DNA of 64,000 nucleotides from Acuticoccus mangrovi. GTDB lineage: Bacteria; Pseudomonadota; Alphaproteobacteria; Rhizobiales; Amorphaceae. The translations under genes and the position numbers were made by a program. Where the stretch lies: NCBI RefSeq assembly GCF_016411865.1, contig NZ_JAEKJA010000005.1:62001-126000 (forward strand), written 5' to 3'. Shown here piece by piece: positions 34,115-41,581 of the stretch (within the stretch, counting starts at the first letter, position 1; every line of letters begins with the position of its first letter). A model generated the notes under the pieces. It saw only the letters and a program-made list of their open reading frames with translations. It was not told the DNA's origin and did no database searches.

Positions 34115-34891
34115 ATGGTCGTTCTCTACAACGCGCCTCAGTCGACATGCAGTCAGCGCGTGCGCTACGTGCTCCACGCCAAAGAGGAGGGCTTCGAGGA
34201 GCATCGCCTCGACCTCTTCTCCGGCGATCAGCTCAAGCCCGACTATCTGGCGCTGAACCCCAACGGGGTCGTGCCCACGCTGGTCGACGACGGGCGGGTG
34301 GTGATCGATTCGGCGGTCATCATGGAATATCTCGACGAGACGCGACCCGATCCTCGCCTCGTGCCCGAGGATGCGTTCGAGCGGGCACGGATGCGGGCGA
34401 TGCTGCGCTTCATCGACGAGGTGCCGACGCCGGCGGTGCGGGTGCCCTCCTACAACCTCGCCTTCCTGCCCCACTTCCAGGCGATGAGCGAGGCGGAGTT
34501 CGAGGCCGTGTGCGAGGCGAAGCCGCTGCGCCGCGAGTTCCTGAAGAAGATGGGGCGCACCGGCTTTTCCGAGGCCGACATGGCGGAGGCGACGGGCCGG
34601 CTGCGGCGCGGCGTGGAGCGCATGGGCCACTGGCTCGCCGAGAGCGGCGGGCCGTGGCTGATGGGCGCGTGCCAGACCCTCGCCGACATCGCCGTGATGC
34701 CGGTGATCGTGCGGATGGACGACATCGGCATGGCCCCGATGTGGGACGACTTCCCCGCCATCGGCCGCTGGTTCGAAGAACTGAAGGCGACGGACGCGTT
34801 CCGGCCGACCTACTATTCGGGCTCGCTCCTCACCGAGAAATATCCGCACCTTGCCGAGGCGAAGCGGGCGGAGGCAGTGTCGGCCGTCTGA
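34115..34891 (+). CDS. Glutathione S-transferase family protein
   Basis: 258-aa cytosolic GST. The thioredoxin-like N-domain has the glutathione site STCSQRVRYVLHAKE, NPNGVVPTLVDDG with cis-Pro, and DSAVIMEYLDE; the C-domain is all-helical and longer than average. The Ser/Cys in STCS could be catalytic (beta, theta or zeta-like). It starts 2 bp after livM, so it is in the operon; GSTs in catabolic operons often isomerise, dehalogenate or cleave ethers, which would fit an aromatic or ether-like substrate. Confidence 0.85.
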   Translation: MVVLYNAPQSTCSQRVRYVLHAKEEGFEEHRLDLFSGDQLKPDYLALNPNGVVPTLVDDGRVVIDSAVIMEYLDETRPDPRLVPEDAFERARMRAMLRFIDEVPTPAVRVPSYNLAFLPHFQAMSEAEFEAVCEAKPLRREFLKKMGRTGFSEADMAEATGRLRRGVERMGHWLAESGGPWLMGACQTLADIAVMPVIVRMDDIGMAPMWDDFPAIGRWFEELKATDAFRPTYYSGSLLTEKYPHLAEAKRAEAVSAV

Positions 34892-34910
34892 CCCGGCCGA
34901 GGGAGCCTTC

Positions 34911-35354
34911 ATGATCATCGTCTACATGCTTGCCGCCGTTCTCGTCGGCGGTCTTCTGTCCATCCAGCCGGCGATGAACGTCATGTTGGTGCGGGCGATC
35001 CAAAGCCCGTTCGGCGCGTCGGCGATCTCGGTGTTCGTGGCCTTCCTCACCGCCCTCCTCTTCGCCCTTCTGATGGGGCGCGGGGAGATGACGCGCACCA
35101 CGCTCACGGCGGTGCCGTGGTGGGTCTACCTCGCCGGCACGGTGGGGGCGATCTTCGTCGCCGGCGGGGTGGTGATCGCGCCGGTGACGGGGGCGCTCCT
35201 CTTCTTCGTCTGCGTGGTGGCGGGGCAGCTCCTCGGCGCCATGCTCGCCGATCACATCGGCGCCTTCGGCCTCGAGATTCGCACGATCTCGCCGATGCGC
35301 ATCCTGGGTCTCGCCCTGGTGCTCGGCGGGGCGCTCCTCGTGCAGCGAGGCTGA
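34911..35354 (+). CDS. DMT-type small exporter (DUF606/YdcZ family)
   Basis: 147-aa membrane protein of five hydrophobic helices; it begins IIVYMLAAVLVGGLLSIQPAMN, with the family's QPxxN near the first helix and GQLLGAMLADHIGAFG late. DUF606 proteins are a subgroup of the drug/metabolite transporters; substrates are mostly unknown. It is 19 bp after the GST and 25 bp before the hydrolase, so it is co-transcribed. Confidence 0.82.
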   Translation: MIIVYMLAAVLVGGLLSIQPAMNVMLVRAIQSPFGASAISVFVAFLTALLFALLMGRGEMTRTTLTAVPWWVYLAGTVGAIFVAGGVVIAPVTGALLFFVCVVAGQLLGAMLADHIGAFGLEIRTISPMRILGLALVLGGALLVQRG

Positions 35355-35379
35355 CGGCGCCCCATCATGGGAGCCTATC

Positions 35380-36435
35380 ATGGCCGAGAACCGCCTCCTC
35401 GAAGTCGCCGGACACTGGCTCCCGCGCATGGAGGTGGCGGGCATCCCCTCCGCCACCGCGCGCGCCGTCATCGAGGCGGCGGGATCGTGGGAGAACTGGT
35501 GCGCCGCGTGGTCGGCCGAAGGTGAGCGTCATGCGCGCCTCGCCGCCGCGGCGGAGGACGCCGATCACCCGGTGACGGCCGGCGAGGCCTACGCCCGCGC
35601 CGCGCTCTTCCACCACTTCGCCCAGTTCATGCTCTTCGACGATCTCGGCCAGAAGCGGGCCGCCACCGCGCGCAAGCTCGCCGCCTTCCAGAAGGCGGCA
35701 CCGCTCCTCGACCCGCCGGCGAAGCGCCTCGTCATTCCCTTCGAGGGAGCGGCGCTGACGGGCTATCTGCGCGTGCCGGGGGAGGCGAGGGGGAGCGTCG
35801 TCATCGTGCCGGGCTCCGACTCCACCAAGGAGGAGTTCCCCGCCTTCGAGGCCCATTTCCTGCGGCGCGGCCTCGCGACCCTCTCGCTCGACGGGCCGGG
35901 GCAGGGGGAGGGGCGCTGCCTCGGCCCGCTGCGGCCCGACATCACCGCGGCGGTCGCGGTGGCGATCGACGCGCTGCGCGCCGCCGGCGCACCGCGGAAG
36001 GTGGCGCTCGTCGGCATGGCTTTCGGCGGCCATCTGGCGCTGCGTGCGGCGGCGGGGCTCGCGGATCTTCGCGGCGCCGTCTCGATCAACGGCTTTGCCG
36101 ATCTCGGCGCGATGTGGGACGGTTTCCCACAGGTCTATCGCGACAACATGCGCTTCGCGCTCGGCGTCGAGGAGGGGGACGGGGACGGGGGCGAGACGCG
36201 CCGGCGGGCGGCAGGGTTCACCCTCACCGGGGTGCCGGCGCCCAGCGTGCCGGTACTCGTCGTCCACGGCGCCCGGGACAGGATCTTTCCCCCGGCGGAA
36301 GCGGAGGCGCAAATCGACTGGGCGGGTGGCGGACGACTGGAAGTTCTCGCCGAGGGTAACCACGTCTGCAACAACATCCCCTGGCTCTATCGACCGATGG
36401 TCGCGGATTGGGTGATGGATCGTCTCGCGCCATAA
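35380..36435 (+). CDS. Alpha/beta-hydrolase-fold protein (FrsA/DHPON-hydrolase-like) with Ala at the nucleophile position
   Basis: 351 aa. A helical N-terminal domain of about 110 residues precedes the alpha/beta-hydrolase domain, the layout of 2,6-dihydroxypseudooxynicotine hydrolase and FrsA-like proteins. Seen motifs are IVPGSDSTKEEF (oxyanion side), the acid in HGARDRIFPP and the His in EGNHVCNNI. The nucleophile elbow reads VGMAFGGHLAL: the usual Ser is Ala (codon GCT). The fold is otherwise intact, so it may be a non-hydrolytic C-C lyase, a binding protein or an inactive copy. It is followed 41 bp later by a TPP enzyme, suggesting joint action in ring or chain cleavage. Confidence 0.82.
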   Translation: MAENRLLEVAGHWLPRMEVAGIPSATARAVIEAAGSWENWCAAWSAEGERHARLAAAAEDADHPVTAGEAYARAALFHHFAQFMLFDDLGQKRAATARKLAAFQKAAPLLDPPAKRLVIPFEGAALTGYLRVPGEARGSVVIVPGSDSTKEEFPAFEAHFLRRGLATLSLDGPGQGEGRCLGPLRPDITAAVAVAIDALRAAGAPRKVALVGMAFGGHLALRAAAGLADLRGAVSINGFADLGAMWDGFPQVYRDNMRFALGVEEGDGDGGETRRRAAGFTLTGVPAPSVPVLVVHGARDRIFPPAEAEAQIDWAGGGRLEVLAEGNHVCNNIPWLYRPMVADWVMDRLAP

Positions 36436-36476
36436 GGGCGTCGCAAGGCCCGTAAAGAGGCTGCAGGGGGAGAGAG

Positions 36477-38183
36477 ATGGAGCAGAGAGCCACCGCCATG
36501 ATGACGGCCGGCGGCGCGATCTTCGCGCGGCTCAAGGCGCTGGGCGTCGACTACGTGTTCGCCAATTCCGGCACCGACTTCCCGCCCGTGATCGAGGGGC
36601 TCGCCGAAGCGGCCGCGCACGACGCCGAGCTGCCCGAGGCGCTGGTGATCCCCCACGAGCACGCCGCGATGGGCATGGCGCACGGCTACTATCTGATGAC
36701 CGGCAACGCCCAGGCGGTGATGCTCCACACCAACGTGGGCCTCTCCAACGGGGCGACCGGCGCGATCAACGCCGCCTGCGAGCACATCCCGCTCATCATG
36801 ATGTCGGGCCGCACGCCGGTCACCGAGGAAGGCCGCTTCGGCGCGCGCACCGTGCCCATCGCCTGGGGCCAGGAGATGCGCGACCAGACCGCCCTCGTCC
36901 GCGAGGCGGCGAAGTGGGACTACGAGCTGCGCTTTCCCGAGCAGATCGCCGACCTCCTCGACCGCGCGTTCGCCATCGCCAACTCCACCCCCAAGGGGCC
37001 GGTGTACCTCTCGCTGCCGCGCGAGACGTTGTGCGAGGCGGTGCCGGCGGGCGAGCTCGACGCCCGGCCGACCATCGCGCCGGTGCGGATCGCGCCGGAT
37101 CCGGCCGCCGTCGCCGCCGCCGCCCGGGCTCTCGCCAAGGCGAAGGCGCCGCTCATCATCGCGCAGCGCGGCGCCGGCGACGCGGCGAGCTTCGCCGCCT
37201 TCGCCGACTGGGTCGACAACTGGGGCATCGCCGTCTCCTCCTGGTGGGCGACGCATCTCGCCATTTCCACCACCCACCCGATGCACGTCGGCCCGGAGCC
37301 CGGCCCGTGGCTCGAGGCGGCCGACGTGGTGGTGATCCTCGACGCTCTCGCCCCGTGGTGGCCCGACCGGCACAAGGCGCCCAACGCGCACACGGTGATC
37401 AATATCGGCCCCGATCCGATCTTCTCCCGCTTTCCGGTGCGCACCTTCCGCTCCGACATCGCGATCGCCGGCGAGAGCGCCGACACCATCCGCGCGCTCA
37501 TCGCGGCGATGGCGGGACAGAAGCGGAACCGCACGATGGTCTCGGCGCGACGCAAGAAGATCGCCAAGGCGACGGCGGCCGCGCGGGCCGACGTCGCCGA
37601 GGCGGCCGCGGACGTGACCCGCGGTATCACTAAAGCGTATGTCAGCCTGAAGCTGTCAGAGGCGCTCGCCGGCAAGACCTCCTCGGTGTTCTCCGAACTC
37701 GGCACCAAGCTCGGCGTGCTCGCCCGCACCGAGCACCGCTCGTGGTTCCAGGAGCCCCATTCGGGCGGCCTCGGGTGGAGCTTTCCGGCCGCCCTCGGCG
37801 CCAAGCTCGCCGAGCCCGATCGCCTCGTCGTCGCCACCATGGGCGACGGCTCCTACATGTTCGCAAACCCCACCGTTTGCCATCAGATCGCCGAAGCGCT
37901 GGGGCTCGCCGTGCTCGTCATCGTGCTCAACAACGAGGAGTGGGGGGCGGTGCGCGCATCGGTCTCGGGGCTCTATCCGGACGGCTACGCGGCGAAGGCC
38001 AATCTGATGCCGCTCACCGCGCTGAAGCCGACGCCCGACTTCACGCGGACCGCCGAGGCGAGCCGTGCCTTCGCCCGCCGCGTAAGCGATCCGGCCGAGC
38101 TCGCCGGCGCGCTCGCCGAGGCGATCGGCGCGGTCGAGGCGGGCCGGCCGGCGCTCCTCGACATTTCGGTGCTGCCGGACTGA
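36477..38183 (+). CDS. Thiamine-pyrophosphate-dependent enzyme (acetolactate synthase/benzoylformate decarboxylase superfamily)
   Basis: 568-aa three-domain TPP enzyme. The cofactor-activating Glu is in VIPHEHAAMGMAHGYY; the PYR domain is followed by a central domain with a non-standard IAISSTWW-like stretch, and the PP domain has the motif MGDGSYMF...LNNEEWGAV. It belongs to the broad group annotated only as TPP-requiring protein; decarboxylase, lyase or ring hydrolase (IolD-like) activity is possible. The RBS GGGGGAGAG precedes the ATG. It is probably the last gene of the LacI-linked operon. Confidence 0.85.
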   Translation: MEQRATAMMTAGGAIFARLKALGVDYVFANSGTDFPPVIEGLAEAAAHDAELPEALVIPHEHAAMGMAHGYYLMTGNAQAVMLHTNVGLSNGATGAINAACEHIPLIMMSGRTPVTEEGRFGARTVPIAWGQEMRDQTALVREAAKWDYELRFPEQIADLLDRAFAIANSTPKGPVYLSLPRETLCEAVPAGELDARPTIAPVRIAPDPAAVAAAARALAKAKAPLIIAQRGAGDAASFAAFADWVDNWGIAVSSWWATHLAISTTHPMHVGPEPGPWLEAADVVVILDALAPWWPDRHKAPNAHTVINIGPDPIFSRFPVRTFRSDIAIAGESADTIRALIAAMAGQKRNRTMVSARRKKIAKATAAARADVAEAAADVTRGITKAYVSLKLSEALAGKTSSVFSELGTKLGVLARTEHRSWFQEPHSGGLGWSFPAALGAKLAEPDRLVVATMGDGSYMFANPTVCHQIAEALGLAVLVIVLNNEEWGAVRASVSGLYPDGYAAKANLMPLTALKPTPDFTRTAEASRAFARRVSDPAELAGALAEAIGAVEAGRPALLDISVLPD

Positions 38184-38238
38184 GCCGCGGCCTTCATTCC
38201 GCGCTCCGGCGCGCTACCTGTCGGAGCGGGGCGTCGCG

Positions 38239-39855
38239 GTGACGCCGCGAACCCGAACCACGACGGCGATGACACCTGCCACTCCCGGCTCCGATCCCGA
38301 GGCCACCGATCACACGATCATTCCGCTGATCCTCGCCTCCGCCGCCTATCCGCGCATGGAGAGGGTGGCGCTGTCGGCGGAGCGGTCGCTGCTCCTGTGC
38401 TTCCGCATCTTCCAGCCCTCGACGCGGCTGCGCAGCGAGGTCGCCCGCGGCCTCGGCCTCGAGACATGGGCCGATCTCCTCGGCTACGTCGCCCGCCGCG
38501 GCGTCGCCGTGCGCGTGTTCGTGGCCGACTTCGACCCGAAATTCGCCGGTGCCCTTCACGCCGGCACGGTGCGCACGGTGGAGGAGCTCGCCCCGATCGT
38601 CGCCGACACCGACGGGCGCCTCGCCGTCGCCCCCGCGCGCCATCCGGGCGAGCTCGGGGTGGCGCTGCGCGTCGCCTTCTGGCCGCTGGTGCGGCCCAAG
38701 TTGCGCAAACACGCCGGCGAGCGCGTGCGCTATTGGCCGCCGGCGCGGCTATGGCCGGCGACGCACCACATGAAGATGATCGTCGCCGATGCGCGCGAGG
38801 GGGTGATCGGCGGCCTCGACGTCGACGAGCGGCGCTACGACGATCCGCTGCACGACCGTCCCGCCGAGCGCACCTGGCACGACGTGAGCCTCTACGTGAA
38901 GGGTCCGGTGGTGGCCGAGGCTGACCGCTTCATGCGCTGGCTCTGGCAGGAGGAGGCCGGCCGCCGCGCCCGCGCCGGCAGGACGCGCGGGGAAGACGCC
39001 ATCGCGGTGCCGACGCTGCCTCCGGCGGGTGATCCGCCGACGCCCCGCTTCGCCGCGCCGGAGCCCTACGAGGGTGCGCTGCCGCGCAACGTCGCCTTTC
39101 ACGTGACCCAGTCGACGCGCTCGCGCTGGCCGGTGGCGCGCGGGCCGCGCACCGTCTCGCGCACCATCTACGAGCGCATGCTGTCGCTGATCGGCGAGGC
39201 GCGCTGGTTCCTCTATCTGGAGAACCAGTTTCTGCGCGACGTGGGCATCGCCGCGGCGATCGAGCACCGCATGCGCCGGGTGCCGGAGCTGCAGCTCATC
39301 GTCGTGGTGCCGGCGGCGCCCGACGTCGTCGCCTTCGAGCACGACCGGGGCGACGGTGCGCGCCACGGCGAATGGCTCCAGCTTCGCCGCCTCGGCGGGC
39401 TGCAGGACGAGTTCTCCCCCCGCGTCGGCATCTTCACCCTCGCCGGCGCCAAGCTCCCCGAGAGCGACGAGGCCGACCACTCGCGCGCCGCTATGGGCAG
39501 CCGCGGCATCGTCTACGTCCACTCCAAGGTGACGATCGTCGACGATCGGCTGGCGATGGTGGCGAGCGCCAATCTCAACGGCCGATCGCTGCGGATGGAC
39601 ACCGAGACCGGCATTTCCTGGGAGGGGGCGGAGCACGTCGGCCGCTTCCGCGGTGCGCTGTGGCGTCATCATCTCGGCGACCACCACGCGGCCGACGGGC
39701 GGGACGTCCTGACGCCGTGGCGCTGCGCAGCGGCGGCGAATGCCTCGAGCGCGCCCGGGCCGAGCGGGCCGGGCCGCTTCGTGATGTGGTGGAACCGGCG
39801 CGACACCGCCGACTTCGCCCGCTGCCGCCCCTATATGCCGGGCTGGTACGTCTGA
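38239..39855 (+). CDS. Phospholipase D-like protein with two HKD motifs
   Basis: 538 aa. Both catalytic motifs are complete: HHMKMIVAD...GGLD (first) and VHSKVTIVDD...ASANLNGRS (second). Members hydrolyse or transfer phosphatidyl groups or cleave other phosphodiesters. No signal peptide is evident. The start is uncertain: GTG 38239 has GGAGCGGGG upstream and ATG 38269 is the alternative; family similarity begins only around residue 25. The neighbours give no clue to its substrate. Confidence 0.85.
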   Translation: MTPRTRTTTAMTPATPGSDPEATDHTIIPLILASAAYPRMERVALSAERSLLLCFRIFQPSTRLRSEVARGLGLETWADLLGYVARRGVAVRVFVADFDPKFAGALHAGTVRTVEELAPIVADTDGRLAVAPARHPGELGVALRVAFWPLVRPKLRKHAGERVRYWPPARLWPATHHMKMIVADAREGVIGGLDVDERRYDDPLHDRPAERTWHDVSLYVKGPVVAEADRFMRWLWQEEAGRRARAGRTRGEDAIAVPTLPPAGDPPTPRFAAPEPYEGALPRNVAFHVTQSTRSRWPVARGPRTVSRTIYERMLSLIGEARWFLYLENQFLRDVGIAAAIEHRMRRVPELQLIVVVPAAPDVVAFEHDRGDGARHGEWLQLRRLGGLQDEFSPRVGIFTLAGAKLPESDEADHSRAAMGSRGIVYVHSKVTIVDDRLAMVASANLNGRSLRMDTETGISWEGAEHVGRFRGALWRHHLGDHHAADGRDVLTPWRCAAAANASSAPGPSGPGRFVMWWNRRDTADFARCRPYMPGWYV

Positions 39856-39975
39856 TGCGCGGCAACGGGGATGTCGCGCCGCCCTGAGTTTCGCTATGAC
39901 GGCGGCGGGACCCGTGCGCCGCCGCAGGGCGCCCGGCCGGCGCCGCTCGGCGCCATCACGAACGGAAGGTCATCC

Positions 39976-40824
39976 ATGCAATTCATCAGCTTCGTCCGCC
40001 GCGGGGAGTGCGGCTTTGGTGCGCTCGTCGACGGTGGGGTGGTCAACCTCACCGGCCGTCTCGCCCCGGGTGTCGACACGCTGAAGGCGGCGATCGCCGC
40101 CGATCTCCTCGGGGCCGCCGCGGACTACGTGGCCGGCCGCAAGGCCGAGCATGCCCTTGCCGAGCTGACGCTTCTGCCGGTCATTCCCGACCCCGCGAAG
40201 ATCCTGTGCGTCGGCGTGAACTACGAGATGCACCGGGAGGAGACGAAGCGGGCGAAGGTCGCTCATCCGACCCTCTTCACCCGCTTCGCCGACACGCTGG
40301 TCGCCCACGGCGACGTGATGGTGAAGCCGGCGGCGTCCGACTGCCTCGACTTCGAGGGCGAGCTGGCGGTGATCATCGGGCGTGGCGGCCGCAACATCGC
40401 CGAGGCCGACGCGATGGACCACGTCGCCGGCTACGCTCCGTTCAACGACGGCTCGGTGCGCGACTTCCAGCGCCATACGTCGCAGTTCGTGCCGGGCAAG
40501 AACTTCCCGCGCACCGGGGCCTTCGGCCCGGCGCTGGTGACGCCCGACGAGATCGGCGACGTGTCGGCCCTGCCGATCTCCACCGTGCTCAACGGCGAGG
40601 TGGTGCAGCAGGCCTCGCTGTCCGACCTGATCTTCTCGATCCCGCGGGTGATCTCCTACATCACCTCCTTCACCACGCTGCAGCCGGGCGACGTCATCGC
40701 CACCGGTACGCCGGGTGGCGTCGGCGAGCGCCGCGATCCGCCGCTGTGGATGAAGTGCGGCGACGTCGTCGAGGTGCGAATTGGCAAGGCGGGCACGCTG
40801 GTGAACCGCATTGTCGCAGAGTGA
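39976..40824 (+). CDS. Fumarylacetoacetate hydrolase (FAH) family protein
   Basis: 282-aa FAH-fold enzyme. It has VGVNYEMHREETKR, the KPAASDCLDFEGELAVIIG metal-binding Glu pair and Asp, and a C-terminal GDVIATGTPGGVGERRDPP. The family covers acylpyruvate hydrolases, oxaloacetate decarboxylases, 2-hydroxyhepta-2,4-diene-1,7-dioate isomerases and 5-carboxymethyl-homoprotocatechuate steps. It is 120 bp after the PLD gene, so it may be expressed separately. Use in aromatic ring-fission metabolism is plausible given the context, but the exact reaction is open. Confidence 0.88.
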   Translation: MQFISFVRRGECGFGALVDGGVVNLTGRLAPGVDTLKAAIAADLLGAAADYVAGRKAEHALAELTLLPVIPDPAKILCVGVNYEMHREETKRAKVAHPTLFTRFADTLVAHGDVMVKPAASDCLDFEGELAVIIGRGGRNIAEADAMDHVAGYAPFNDGSVRDFQRHTSQFVPGKNFPRTGAFGPALVTPDEIGDVSALPISTVLNGEVVQQASLSDLIFSIPRVISYITSFTTLQPGDVIATGTPGGVGERRDPPLWMKCGDVVEVRIGKAGTLVNRIVAE

Positions 40825-40950
40825 GTGAGCGCGCGACGTGGGTCTTTCCGTCGCCGTGGGCGAACTTATCTTTCGCGCGGTACGTTGTGGCGATAGCTGC
40901 AACGATCACAACGGCATCCTAAGGCGATGCCAGAACAGAGGACGATACCG

Positions 40951-41427
40951 ATGCTTCGCACATTGATGGCCGCTTCCATCGCCGTCGGAACGCTCGCGGC
41001 CGCGCCCGCCGCCAAGGCGGACATGGGAGTGCAGGTTGGCCGGCTGAAATGCCACGTCGACGGTGGGATCGGCCTCATCCTTGGCTCGCGCAAGGCGCTC
41101 GAGTGCAAGTACGAGGGGATCAAGGGGCTGACGGAAACCTACGACGGCACGATCACCAAGCTCGGGATCGATGTCGGCGAGACCACCGGCGGCGACCTCG
41201 TATGGGGCGTGTTCGCGCCCACCTCCGAGCCGAAGGCCGGCGCGCTCGAGGGTCGCTACTACGGCGTCTCCGCCCAGGCGACCGCCGGGGTCGGTGCCGG
41301 CGCCAACGTGCTGCTCGGCGGGTTCGACAAGTCGATCACCCTCCAGCCCCTGTCGCTCGAGGGGCAGACCGGCGCGAACATTGCGGCGGGCGTCTCGGAG
41401 ATGCGGCTCGAGGTTGCCGCGCAGTAA
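40951..41427 (+). CDS. DUF992 secreted protein
   Basis: 158-aa protein with a Sec signal (cleaved at AKA-DM) and a DUF992 domain: VQVGRLKCHVDGGIGLILGS, then LECKYEG, GGDLVWGVFAP and GVGAGANVLLGG. Two Cys are spaced for a disulfide. DUF992 proteins are frequent in alphaproteobacteria; their function is unknown, but the glycine-rich ends suggest a beta-rich envelope protein. GAGG precedes the ATG. A strong intrinsic terminator follows, so it is monocistronic. Confidence 0.85.
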   Translation: MLRTLMAASIAVGTLAAAPAAKADMGVQVGRLKCHVDGGIGLILGSRKALECKYEGIKGLTETYDGTITKLGIDVGETTGGDLVWGVFAPTSEPKAGALEGRYYGVSAQATAGVGAGANVLLGGFDKSITLQPLSLEGQTGANIAAGVSEMRLEVAAQ

Positions 41428-41485
41428 TCCGGCGATCCCGTCGGGAGAGATCGGAACCCTCCCGACGGGAACGGACCGAAACGAA

Positions 41486-41517
41486 AGCGCCGGTGGCGGG
41501 GCCACCGGCGCTTTTTT
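41486..41517 (+). terminator. Rho-independent terminator after the DUF992 gene
   Basis: A 12-bp perfect stem (AGCGCCGGTGGC / GCCACCGGCGCT) with a GGG loop is followed by a run of T. A second stem (CCCGTCGGGA / TCCCGACGGG) lies just upstream at about 41437-41468. It may also serve the convergent SH3-domain gene, which would read an AAAG...CTTTCG version. Confidence 0.9.
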
Positions 41518-41581
41518 CGTATCCGCGGTGCTGGGAGGGTGCACCGGCCGGCCCTGATCGAACCGGTCGGTGCGTGCTCAG

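Noticed and set aside
34911-35354. Treating the small membrane protein as a toxin or phage holin
   Set aside because: Five helices and the DUF606/YdcZ-type motifs fit a DMT-related transporter better.
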